50,146 bases of DNA from Rhodospirillales bacterium (GTDB lineage Bacteria; Pseudomonadota; Alphaproteobacteria; Reyranellales; Reyranellaceae), in the NCBI GenBank assembly GCA_016185145.1, contig JACPOB010000188.1, forward strand, positions 1 to 50,146. The letters run 5' to 3'. Below, piece after piece: positions 1 through 8,858 of the stretch. The translations under genes and the position numbers were made by a program. The notes under the pieces were generated by a model. It was not told the DNA's origin. It worked only from the letters and a program-made list of their open reading frames with translations, and did not search any database. Numbering within the stretch: position 1 is the stretch's first letter; every line of letters starts with the position of its first letter.

Positions 1-1
1 C

Positions 2-712
2 ACGGTGAACGACCAGCCGTTCGGCACCAAGGCCAACGGCTATGACGGCCTCGACACGGTGTTCGTCTACAACAAGACCAAGGTGGTCGAGCAGACCAAG
101 CGCCTGAAGAAGTGGATCGACGACGGCATCATGCAGATCGCCGGCCAAGGCCTGTCGCCCGAGCAGCTCTTTACTTCCGGCAAATGCTCGACCTTCTTCG
201 CCTCGACGGCGGCGCACAGCAGCGTCGAGCGCAACGCCACCATCAAGTGGAGCGCCACCTACCTGCCGTGGGAGGAGGGCACGACGCCGCGCAACAGCAG
301 CATCGGCGGCGCCACCCTCTGGGTGATGAAGGGCCAGAAGGCCGAGGAATATGACGGCGTCGCCGACTTCCTGGCCTTCGTCGCCAGTCCCGACCTGCAG
401 CTCTGGTGGAGCAAGGTGACGGGCTACGTGCCGATCACCAACAAGGCCTATGAGGCCGCCAAGAAGGAGGGCTACTACACGGCCAATCCGACGCGCGAGA
501 TCGCCATCCTCCAGCTCAACCGCGGCACGCCGACGGCCAACTCGCAGGGCTTCCATTTCGGCAACTACACGCAGTCGACCTTCGCGCTGCGCCAGGAGCT
601 CGAGGCCGTGTGGGCCAACAAGAAGACGCCGCAGGAGGGCCTCGACGACGCGGTGCGCCGCGGCAACGAGATCCTGCGGCAGTTCGAGAAGCTGCATGCA
701 GGCAAGTACTAG
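2..712 (+). CDS. ugpB: Glycerol-3-phosphate ABC transporter, periplasmic binding protein (C-terminal part)
   Basis: The reading frame enters from before the window, so only the last 236 or so residues are seen and the signal peptide is missing. The sequence matches the C-terminal half of UgpB-type extracellular solute-binding proteins (family 1): the YVPITNKAYE stretch, the PTANSQG segment followed by a GNY motif, and an ELEAVWANKKTPQEGLDDAV helix typical of UgpB. By family knowledge it captures sn-glycerol-3-phosphate or its diesters in the periplasm and delivers them to the UgpA/UgpE channel. The stop overlaps the proposed ugpA start by 17 bases, and ugpE and ugpQ follow, which supports the assignment. 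A GTG at 5 is an in-frame codon, not a start. Confidence 0.92.
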   Translation, partial: TVNDQPFGTKANGYDGLDTVFVYNKTKVVEQTKRLKKWIDDGIMQIAGQGLSPEQLFTSGKCSTFFASTAAHSSVERNATIKWSATYLPWEEGTTPRNSSIGGATLWVMKGQKAEEYDGVADFLAFVASPDLQLWWSKVTGYVPITNKAYEAAKKEGYYTANPTREIAILQLNRGTPTANSQGFHFGNYTQSTFALRQELEAVWANKKTPQEGLDDAVRRGNEILRQFEKLHAGKY

Positions 713-1673
713 CGTTGCGGCCGAGTTGCCGGCGACCGCTCGGGTCGCCGGCAAGCGGCGCGCGGCCGTTGCCGGCGGTACGGCGGGCCTGAAGCGCGCG
801 CACTACCGCAATTCGCGCCTGCCGTTCTTCCTGCTTCTGCCGCAGCTCCTGGTGCTGCTGCTGTTCTTCTTCATCCCGGCCGTGCGCGCGCTGGTCCAGG
901 CGTTCGTCCTCACCGACCCGTTCGGCACCACCGTCCACTTCGTTTGGTTCGACAATTTCCGCGCCCTGTTCGCGAGCCCCGAGTACCGTTCGTCGGTCTG
1001 GGTCACCGTGTGGTTCACCCTGGCGCAGAACGTGCTGACGCTCAGCGTGGCCGCCGTGCTGGCCTTCGCCACCGACCGCGTGATCCGCGGCCGCGGGTTT
1101 TATCGCAGCGTCGTGCTCTTGCCCTACGCCATCGCGCCGGTGATCGCGGGCATCCTGTGGGCGTTCATGTTCAACGCTCATGTCGGGCCGATGACCTACG
1201 TGCTGAAAGCCATGGGCGTCGCCTGGGATCCGACGCGCAACGGCTTCGACGCCTTCCTGCTGGTGACCTTCGCCGCCGCCTGGAAGCACATCTGCTACGA
1301 CTACATCTTCTTGGTGGCGGCGCTGCTCGCCGTGCCGGCCTCGCTCCTCGAGGCGGCCGCCGTCGACGGCGCCGGTCCCGGCCTGCGCTTCTTCAAGATC
1401 GCGCTGCCGATGATCGGGCCGACGGTGTTCTTCCTGCTGGTGATGAACTTCGTCTACGGCTTCTTCGAGACCTTCGCCATCGTCGACGCGGTGACCAAGG
1501 GCGGCCCGGGCGGCGCCACCATGATCCTGGTCTACAAGGTCTACCAGGACGGCTTCGTGCACATCGACCTCGGCTCCTCGGCGGCGCAGTCGGTGCTGCT
1601 GATGATCTTTGCCGTCATCCTCACCATGCTGCAGTTCCGCTATGTCGAGCGGAACGTGAACTACGACGTCTGA
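696..1673 (+). CDS. ugpA: Glycerol-3-phosphate ABC transporter permease
   Basis: A 325-residue inner-membrane protein of the MalF/UgpA permease type. About 30 charged N-terminal residues precede a first membrane helix near residues 45-68. The permease (EAA) loop reads EAAAVDGAGPGLRFFKIALP, the cytoplasmic helix that docks on the ATPase. It ends RYVERNVNYDV, a typical UgpA C-terminus. The ATG at 696 lies inside the end of ugpB in another frame. Longer in-frame extensions upstream are only shadow translation of ugpB, so 696 is chosen, although the N-terminal tail is somewhat longer than in E. coli UgpA (295 residues). It pairs with UgpE to form the channel. Confidence 0.9.
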   Translation: MQASTSVAAELPATARVAGKRRAAVAGGTAGLKRAHYRNSRLPFFLLLPQLLVLLLFFFIPAVRALVQAFVLTDPFGTTVHFVWFDNFRALFASPEYRSSVWVTVWFTLAQNVLTLSVAAVLAFATDRVIRGRGFYRSVVLLPYAIAPVIAGILWAFMFNAHVGPMTYVLKAMGVAWDPTRNGFDAFLLVTFAAAWKHICYDYIFLVAALLAVPASLLEAAAVDGAGPGLRFFKIALPMIGPTVFFLLVMNFVYGFFETFAIVDAVTKGGPGGATMILVYKVYQDGFVHIDLGSSAAQSVLLMIFAVILTMLQFRYVERNVNYDV

Positions 1674-1674
1674 C

Positions 1675-2559
1675 ATGGTCGAGCGCACCCGCACCCTCGA
1701 CATCGCCTGCCACGGGCTCCTGATCCTGGGCGGACTCCTGGTCTGCCTGCCGATCTATTTTGCCTTCGTCGTCGGCTCGCACACGGTGGGCGACGTGCTC
1801 GCCGTGCCGCCGCCCTGGCTACCCGGCGATCGGTTCTTCGAGAACGCGGCGACGGCCTGGCAGAAGGGCAATCTCGGCCGCCTGTTGTTCAACTCCCTGG
1901 TCGTGGCCGTCGGCATCACGGTCGGCAAGATCGCCGTGTCGCTGCTCTCGGCCTTCGCCATCGCCTATTTCCGCTTCCGCTGGCGCATGACGGCGTTCTG
2001 GCTGATCTTCGCGTCGCTGATGCTGCCGGTGGAAGTGCGCATCCTGCCGACCTACGAGGCGGTGACCAACGTGGCGCTGCCGCTGCAGTGGCTGTTCGAC
2101 TGGCTGGGGTTCGAGATCACCCTCGAATGGAACATGATGAACAGCTACGGCGGGCTGATCCTGCCGCTGATCGCCTCGGCGACGGCAACTTTTCTGTTCC
2201 GTCAGTTCTTCCTCACCGTGCCCGAGGAGCTGTGCGAGGCGGCGCGCATCGACGGCGCCTCGCCTTTGCATTTCTTCCGCCACGTCCTGCTGCCGCTCTC
2301 GATGTCGAACATGGTGGCGCTCTCGATCATCCTGTTCCTCTATGGCTGGAACCAGTATCTGTGGCCGCTGCTGTTCACCACGGAGAAGGACATGGCGACG
2401 GCGGTGATCGGACTGAAGCACCTGATCCCGCAGTCCGACTCCGAGCCGGCCTGGAACGTCGCCATGAACGCGGCGCTGCTGGTCATGCTGCCGCCCGCCC
2501 TGGTCGTCGTGGCGCTGCAGCGATGGCTGGTGAAGGGCCTGGTCGACAGCGGCAAGTAG
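1675..2559 (+). CDS. ugpE: Glycerol-3-phosphate ABC transporter permease
   Basis: A 294-residue MalG/UgpE-type permease with six predicted helices. The EAA loop is CEAARIDGASPLHFFRHVLLP, followed by the conserved NQYLWPLLFT segment and a C-terminal LVKGLVDSGK very close to the UgpE tail ending in KGL. The start is one base after the ugpA stop, so the two are translated together. It forms the heterodimeric membrane channel with UgpA. A ugpC-type ATPase would normally follow, but here the next gene is ugpQ, so the ATPase must lie elsewhere, perhaps upstream of the window. Confidence 0.92.
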   Translation: MVERTRTLDIACHGLLILGGLLVCLPIYFAFVVGSHTVGDVLAVPPPWLPGDRFFENAATAWQKGNLGRLLFNSLVVAVGITVGKIAVSLLSAFAIAYFRFRWRMTAFWLIFASLMLPVEVRILPTYEAVTNVALPLQWLFDWLGFEITLEWNMMNSYGGLILPLIASATATFLFRQFFLTVPEELCEAARIDGASPLHFFRHVLLPLSMSNMVALSIILFLYGWNQYLWPLLFTTEKDMATAVIGLKHLIPQSDSEPAWNVAMNAALLVMLPPALVVVALQRWLVKGLVDSGK

Positions 2560-2577
2560 CGGTAAGCAGAGAAGTTC

Positions 2578-3315
2578 ATGGTCCTGATCATCGGCCATCG
2601 CGGCGCGCGCAACCTGTGGCCGGAGAACAGCCTGGAAGGGTTTCGGCGCACGCGCGACCTCGGCGTCGATGCCGTCGAGTTCGACGTCCATCCGGCGAAG
2701 GACGGCGAGCTGATGATCATCCATGACCCGTCCCTCGATCGGACCACTGAAGGTACCGGGCCGGTCGTCGATCGGACGGCAATGGAACTTGCCGCCATGG
2801 GCGTTCCCAGCCTCGAGACGGTCCTCGACATCTATGCCGGGACGTCGATCGAGCTGCATGTAGAGATCAAGACCGACGCTCTCGGCCGGCCATACCACGG
2901 CCTGGAGAAGCGGCTTCTCGATGTGATCGCCAGGCGCAAGCTTCAGCAACAGGCCATCGTCACCAGCTTCGTGCCCGAAATCCTGGAGACTGTGCGGTGG
3001 CTGTCGCCGGACCAGCGCGTGCTCGCCTCGGTCGATCGACGCTCGGCCGAGATCTTCGGCGGATTGCCGGCGGCGCTGGACCGGTTCGCCGCCATCGGCA
3101 ACTGCATGGTCGCGGTCGAGAAGGGGCTGCTCGCCGACAGCCTGGAACTCTGCCTGCGGGCGGTCGGTGGCGACCGTCTCGGAGCCTGGGTCCCCAATGA
3201 CGCCGACGACATCGCGCACTGGCTCGCCCAGCCGATCCGGCAGATCACGACCGACCGGCCCGATGTTGCGCTGGCGTTGCGCAACGGCGCCACCACGCGC
3301 ACCGCCTCACCCTGA
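2578..3315 (+). CDS. ugpQ: Glycerophosphodiester phosphodiesterase
   Basis: A 245-residue cytoplasmic GDPD TIM-barrel enzyme with no signal peptide. It shows the catalytic HRG (residues 7-9) and PENS, the EFDVH metal-binding strand near residue 38, the HDPSLDRTT catalytic motif near residue 50, and EIKT near residue 97. By family knowledge it hydrolyses glycerophosphodiesters to sn-glycerol-3-phosphate and an alcohol, completing the path started by the Ugp transporter just upstream (18-base gap). The TGA stop lies inside the left arm of a palindromic repeat, so the last residues (TASP) are encoded by the repeat. The original C-terminus may have been slightly different. Confidence 0.93.
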   Translation: MVLIIGHRGARNLWPENSLEGFRRTRDLGVDAVEFDVHPAKDGELMIIHDPSLDRTTEGTGPVVDRTAMELAAMGVPSLETVLDIYAGTSIELHVEIKTDALGRPYHGLEKRLLDVIARRKLQQQAIVTSFVPEILETVRWLSPDQRVLASVDRRSAEIFGGLPAALDRFAAIGNCMVAVEKGLLADSLELCLRAVGGDRLGAWVPNDADDIAHWLAQPIRQITTDRPDVALALRNGATTRTASP

Positions 3316-3411
3316 GGAGCGGTCCGCAGGGCCGCGTCTCGAAGGGTGGGCAACAACGAGACTGTTGCCGACCCTTCGAGACGCGCACTTCGTGCGCTCC
3401 TCAGGGTGAGG
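3305..3411. repeat. Long palindromic intergenic repeat, family 1, copy 1
   Basis: The outer arms CCTCACCCTGAGGAGC (3305-3320) and its perfect complement (3396-3411) enclose inner arms built around GTCTCGAAGGGT and ACCCTTCGAGAC. The element contains the ugpQ stop codon in its left arm and touches the stop codon of the minus-strand ATPase gene on its right. It therefore sits exactly between two convergent genes and could act as a bidirectional transcription terminator. Related copies are at 16228, 36280, 43812 and 48168. Confidence 0.9.
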
Positions 3412-4376
<965 letters not shown>

Positions 4377-4380
<4 letters not shown>

Positions 4381-5375
4381 GACGCGGCCTTGGCGCTGGC
4401 ATCGATCGGCACGAGCCAACAGCGTGCCCGTGTCTCGCCGTCGAGGGCGAATTCCGGCGGCGCCTCGCTCCGGCAGCGGGCGAAAGCCTCGGGACAGCGC
4501 GGCGCGAAAGCGCAGCCGGCCGGCAGGGAGGCGAGATCGGGTGGCTGGCCCTCGATCGCCGTCAGGTGATCGCGATTGTCGGTCATGCGCGGGATCGAGC
4601 CGAGCAGCGCCTTGGTGTAGGGATGCGCCGGCTGGTTGAAGATGCGCGAGACCGGCCCGTGCTCGACGACCCGGCCGGCGTACATGACGGCGAGCTGGTC
4701 GCACATCTTGGCGACGATGCCGAGATTATGGGTGATGAAGATCAGCGCGAGCCCGTGCTCGCGCTGCAGGTCGCGCAGCAGCTTCAGGTACTGCGCCTGG
4801 ATGGTGAGGTCGAGGCTGGTGGTCGGCTCGTCGGCGATCAGGAGCTTCGGCCCACAGGAGATGCCGACGGCGCCGACGATGCGCTGGCGCATGCCACCCG
4901 ACATCTCGTGCGGAAACTGGGTGACGCGGGTCTCGGGCGAGGCGATGCGCACGGAGCGGAGCAGCTCGATCGCGCGCTTCCAGGCGCTGGCGCGCGAGGC
5001 GCCCTCGTGCACGCGGATCGGCTCGCCGACCTGGTCGCCGATGGTGAACAGCGGGTTCAGCGAAGCCATCGGATCCTGCAGGATCATGGCGATGCGCTTG
5101 CCGCGCACCTCGCGCATCTCGGCGTCGGATTTGTCCAGAAGGTTCTCGCCCTCGAACATCATGCGGCCGCTGGTGATGCGCGCCGCGGCCGGCAGCAGCC
5201 GCAGGATGCTGAGCGCGAGCGTGCTCTTGCCCGAGCCCGATTCGCCCACGATGCCCAAGGTCTCGCCGGCGTTGAGACGGAGCGTCACTTCGTCGACGGC
5301 GCGGACCACGCGTGTCCCCTGCTGGGAGACGTAGTGCGTGGAGAGATTTTCAAGCGACAGGAGGGGGGAGGGCAT
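4377..5375 (-). CDS. Peptide/nickel-type ABC transporter ATP-binding protein (DppD/OppD type)
   Basis: A 332-residue ABC ATPase with Walker A GESGSGKST, Q-loop ILQDPMASLNP, signature MSGGMRQRIVGAVG, Walker B LLIADEPTTSLD and H-loop FITHNLG. The C-terminal oligopeptide-transporter domain has cysteines in CAFAPRCPEAFARC. The start is ATG 5375; the frame stays open further upstream only through the end of the permease gene. Its stop overlaps the start of the DppF-like gene, so the two ATPases are coupled and very likely form the heterodimer that drives the two permeases encoded just upstream. Confidence 0.93.
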
Positions 5376-5377
5376 GG

Positions 5378-6268
5378 CTAGAGCTGACGCAGTTGCGGAT
5401 CGAGCTTCACGCGCAGCCAGTCGCCCAGAAGGTTGGCCGACAGGACCATCAGCATGATGCAGACGCCGGGGAACACGGTGAGCCACCAGTAGCCCACCAT
5501 CAGGCCCTTCTTGCCGTCTGCCATCATCAGGCCCCAGGCCGGCTTGGGCGGCGGCACGCCGACGCCGAGGAAGGACAGTGACGCCTCGGTGACGATCACC
5601 ACGCCCAGCATCAACGTGGCGAGCACGACGGCGGAGTTGATGACGTTGGGCAGGATGTGGCGCCGCATGATCAGCGTCTTGGAGCAGCCGGCGACGACGG
5701 CGAGCCGGACGAACTCGCGCTGTTTCAGCGATAGCACCTCGCCGCGGATGACGCGGGCGTAGCGCGTCCAGTAGACCAGGCCCAGGATCAGGATGATGTT
5801 GAGCTCGCTGGGGCCGACGATGGCGGCGAGGAAGATGGCGAAGGTGAGCGCCGGCAGCGCCAGCCAGGTGTCGGTGACGCGCATCACCACCTGGTCGGCC
5901 CAGCCGCCGAGATAGCCCGACAGGATGCCGAGCAGCGTGCCGATGCCGCCCGCCACCAGCACGGCCGTGATGCCCACCACCATGGAGACGCGGGCGCCGA
6001 AGATCAGGCGCGAGAGCACGTCGCGGCCGACATGGTCGGTTCCCAGCGGATAGACCAGACTGCCGCCTTCCTGCCAGAAGGGCGGCTTGAAGCGGCGGGC
6101 CAGGCTGCCGATCTGCGGGTCGTGCGGCGCCAGCACGTCGGCGAAGACCGCCACGAAGGCGATGAACAGCAGGATCATCACCGGGATCACCGGGAAGCCT
6201 TTCAGGCGCCAGAACGCGTAGCCCGAGGTGACGGTGGTCGTGGTGACGGGAGGGGTGATGACAGCCAT
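5378..6268 (-). CDS. Peptide/nickel-type ABC transporter permease (DppC type)
   Basis: A 296-residue integral membrane protein. It has an N-terminal helix near residues 28-48, an LAPHDPQ segment, and the motif YPLGTDHVGRDVLSRLIFGARVS characteristic of DppC/OppC N-terminal domains. An EAA-type loop (REFVRLAVVAGCSKTLIMRRHILPN) follows, and the family end is SFLGVGVPPPKPAWG. ATG 6268 is chosen because it begins the conserved protein and follows the DppB stop by five bases. Only two bases separate its stop from the DppD start. It forms the membrane channel with the DppB-type permease. Confidence 0.93.
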   Translation of the reverse strand: MAVITPPVTTTTVTSGYAFWRLKGFPVIPVMILLFIAFVAVFADVLAPHDPQIGSLARRFKPPFWQEGGSLVYPLGTDHVGRDVLSRLIFGARVSMVVGITAVLVAGGIGTLLGILSGYLGGWADQVVMRVTDTWLALPALTFAIFLAAIVGPSELNIILILGLVYWTRYARVIRGEVLSLKQREFVRLAVVAGCSKTLIMRRHILPNVINSAVVLATLMLGVVIVTEASLSFLGVGVPPPKPAWGLMMADGKKGLMVGYWWLTVFPGVCIMLMVLSANLLGDWLRVKLDPQLRQL

Positions 6269-6273
6269 GGTCG

Positions 6274-7194
6274 TCAGCTTTCCAGGCGAATACGGGGATC
6301 GATGACGGCGTACAGGACGTCGACCAGCAGATTGACCAGCACGATCATGGCGCCGCCGATGATCACGACGCCCTGGACGACGGGGAAGTCGCGGAAGGTG
6401 ATGCCCTCGTAGAGGAGCCGGCCGATGCCCGGCCAGGCGAACACGGTCTCGACCACCACCGCGACATTGATCATGACAACGAGGTTGATGCCGGCCAGCG
6501 TGATCACCGGGATCAGGGCGTTCTTGAGCGCATGCTTGCCGATCACCAGGGCCTCGGGGAGGCCCTTCAGCCGCGCCAGCTTGATGTATTCCGAGCCCAG
6601 CACCTCCAGCATGGAGGAGCGGGTGAGCCGCATGTGCGCGGCGGCGAAGTACCAGCCGAGCGTGAAGGCCGGCATCAGCAGATGCAGGAAGCTGCCCGAG
6701 CCGGAAGAGGGCAGCCAGCCGAGATAGACCGAGAAGAACAGGATCAGCACCAGGCCGACCCAGAACTGGGGCAGCGACAGGCCGAGCAGCGCGAAGATCT
6801 TGCCGGCCGAGTCCCAGAAGCCGTCGACGCGAACCGCGGCCAGGATGCCGCTGGGAATGCCGATCAGCAGCGACAGCGCCATGGCGACGGCGGCCAGCAG
6901 CAGCGAGTGCGGCAGGCGCTCGAAATAGAGATCGAGCACCGGCACGCGGTAGTAGAAGGATTGGCCGAGGTCGCCGGCGAACAGGCTCGCCATGAAGTGC
7001 CCGTACTGCACCCACAGCGGCTGATCGAGGCCGAGCTGGCGGCGGATGTTCTCGATATCCTCGGGACTGGCGCCCGGCTCGACCAGAAGGCTCACCGGAT
7101 CGCCGGTGACGCGCACGAACAGGAAGATCGTGACCGACAGCAGGAACAGCGACAGCAGGGAGTAGCCGATGCGGCGGGCGATGTACTGCTTCAT
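6274..7194 (-). CDS. Peptide/nickel-type ABC transporter permease (DppB type)
   Basis: A 306-residue permease that starts with the classical DppB N-terminus (MKQYIARRIGYSLLSLFLLS). It contains the LGLDQPLWVQYG segment of the periplasmic loop, the EYIKLARLKGLPEALVIGKHALKNALIPV cytoplasmic coupling loop, and ends VDVLYAVIDPRIRLES like other DppB proteins. Six membrane helices are expected. It is separated from the third binding-protein gene upstream by a perfect 27-base-arm palindrome, which may lower its expression relative to the binding proteins. Confidence 0.94.
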   Translation of the reverse strand: MKQYIARRIGYSLLSLFLLSVTIFLFVRVTGDPVSLLVEPGASPEDIENIRRQLGLDQPLWVQYGHFMASLFAGDLGQSFYYRVPVLDLYFERLPHSLLLAAVAMALSLLIGIPSGILAAVRVDGFWDSAGKIFALLGLSLPQFWVGLVLILFFSVYLGWLPSSGSGSFLHLLMPAFTLGWYFAAAHMRLTRSSMLEVLGSEYIKLARLKGLPEALVIGKHALKNALIPVITLAGINLVVMINVAVVVETVFAWPGIGRLLYEGITFRDFPVVQGVVIIGGAMIVLVNLLVDVLYAVIDPRIRLES

Positions 7195-7209
7195 GGGTGT
7201 CTTCCTCTC

Positions 7210-7269
7210 CCGGACCGCGAGCCTCCGGCTCGCTCATGAGCTTGAGCGAGCCGGAGGCTCGCGGTCCGG
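7210..7269. repeat. Perfect palindrome, family 2, copy 1 (hairpin between binding protein and permease genes)
   Basis: Two perfectly complementary 27-base arms (7210-7236 and 7243-7269) starting CCGGACCGCGAGCC are separated by six bases. A shorter copy of the same motif lies at 22465-22503. It sits inside the operon between the last binding-protein gene and dppB. It could stabilise the upstream mRNA or attenuate transcription into the permease genes, as intercistronic REP elements do. That role is inferred from position. Confidence 0.9.
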
Positions 7270-7291
7270 AAGATCATGAAGCAAGCCATGT

Positions 7292-8845
7292 TCACGCCTT
7301 CCCCTTCAATGTCAGGTCCTCATACGGCGCCGTGTAGACGAAGCCCTTGATCAGGCCGAAGCCCGACTGGTCGACGCGCGGGCCGACGCCGGAGATGAAG
7401 GCGAGCTGCCAGATCGGTGCGTAGATCGCCTTCTCATGCACGAGCTGCTGCAGGCGCTTCAGAACCGCCTCACGCTTGGTGCGGTCCATCTGCACGGCCT
7501 GTTCGGCGAACAACGCGTCGATGTCGGGGTAGCTGCCGTAGACATAGGTGCCGCCCTTGGCCACGAAGGCCTCGGCGCGCGTGGCACAGTTGCCGAACGC
7601 GCCGGACGCGCCCTGCACGATGTTCTTGAGCTTCTTCTCCGAGTAGGCCTTGAAGAAGGCGGCGCGCTCCAGGGGGCGGAGCTTCACGCGGATGCCGACC
7701 TCGCGCAGGTTGTTCAGCGCGACCTCGCCGATATTGGCGTAGGCCACGTCGCAGTAGTAGTCGCCGGCATCGAAGCCGCGCCCGTGGCCGGCTTCGGCCA
7801 GGAGCGTGCGGGCACCTGCCGGGTCGTACAGCGGCGCGGGCGGCTGCCAGTAGAATTCGAAGTTCTCCGGGAAGATGCTGCCGGTCAGTCGCGAATGGCC
7901 AAGCGTCAGCGCCTCGTTCATGGTCTTCAGGTCCAGAGCCAGACCTGCCGCCTGCCGCACGCGGCGGTCGTGCCATGGCGACTGGGGATCCCATTGCTCC
8001 GGGAAGTAGAGCCAGAACGGCGCCGAGCCCAGCGCTGGCTTGATGGCGAGGCCGGGCGTGCGCAGCAGCTCGTCGGCCAGCTCGCCGCGGATCGAATAGG
8101 CGATATCGACCTCGCCTCGCTGCAGGGCGGCAAGCCGGGTCGATTCGTCCGGGATCACCTTGAAGACCAGCCGCTTGATCGCCGGCTTCTTGCGCCAGTA
8201 GCCCTCGAAGGCCTCGCACACCAACTCGACGCCGGGCGTGAAGGACACGAACTTGTACGGCCCGGCGCCGACCGGCGCCTTCTTGAATCCCTCGTCGCCG
8301 ACCTTCTCGACATACTTCTTGGGAACGATCCAGCCGGCCCCGCTGGCGCCGGCATAGAAGGTGAGGAAGTCGGGCCAGGCATCCTTCAGGCGGATGGTCA
8401 GTCGGTGCGGATCGTGGATGTCGACGCCCGCGACACGCTCCTTCAGGGACTTGGCTGCGGCGCCGCGATAGCGCTCGAGCGAGAACCTGACGTCCTCGGC
8501 CGTCAGCGGCTCGCCGTCATGGAATTTCACGCCTTTGCGCAGCGACAGCGCGTAGCTCAGCCCGTCGGCCGACATGGTGCAGGATTCCGCCAGGCTCGGC
8601 GCCATCGGATCGCCGGGCATCGCCTTCAGGACGGCGTCATGCATGGCGTAGAGCAGCATGAAGGGCGTGATGATGCCGGGGGTCTCCGCCGGATCGAACC
8701 AGGTCGGCGCCAGCGAGACATGCGCGGCGACGCGCAGTTCGCCGTCCGGTGCAGCGCCGGCCGAGCGCAACGTCGCGCCGATCATGGCGGCCGTGGAAAG
8801 GCCGAGAACGCCGCGGCGGGTGGTGCGGAGAGATGGCGAAACCAT
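7292..8845 (-). CDS. ABC transporter substrate-binding protein, family 5 (peptide/nickel type), paralogue 1
   Basis: A 517-residue periplasmic binding protein (SBP_bac_5). The N-terminus has a twin-arginine motif (TTRRGVLGLS) and a hydrophobic stretch ending in AGAA, so Tat export is likely. The mature domain shows the family's FHDGEPLTAEDVRFSLERY segment, and GAGPYKFVSF. An AGGGAGG ribosome site lies six bases before ATG 8845. It is closely related over its full length to the next two upstream genes (shared blocks include HVSLAPTWFDPAETPG and SYPDIDALF-like segments). It lies third in the operon and nearest to the permeases. Confidence 0.93.
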   Translation of the reverse strand: MVSPSLRTTRRGVLGLSTAAMIGATLRSAGAAPDGELRVAAHVSLAPTWFDPAETPGIITPFMLLYAMHDAVLKAMPGDPMAPSLAESCTMSADGLSYALSLRKGVKFHDGEPLTAEDVRFSLERYRGAAAKSLKERVAGVDIHDPHRLTIRLKDAWPDFLTFYAGASGAGWIVPKKYVEKVGDEGFKKAPVGAGPYKFVSFTPGVELVCEAFEGYWRKKPAIKRLVFKVIPDESTRLAALQRGEVDIAYSIRGELADELLRTPGLAIKPALGSAPFWLYFPEQWDPQSPWHDRRVRQAAGLALDLKTMNEALTLGHSRLTGSIFPENFEFYWQPPAPLYDPAGARTLLAEAGHGRGFDAGDYYCDVAYANIGEVALNNLREVGIRVKLRPLERAAFFKAYSEKKLKNIVQGASGAFGNCATRAEAFVAKGGTYVYGSYPDIDALFAEQAVQMDRTKREAVLKRLQQLVHEKAIYAPIWQLAFISGVGPRVDQSGFGLIKGFVYTAPYEDLTLKGKA

Positions 8846-8858
8846 GACGGCCTCCCTG

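Noticed and set aside
5378..7237. A 619-codon frame suggesting a fused DppB-DppC permease
   Set aside because: The first half is an out-of-frame reading of the separate dppB gene, which has its own conserved frame and stop.
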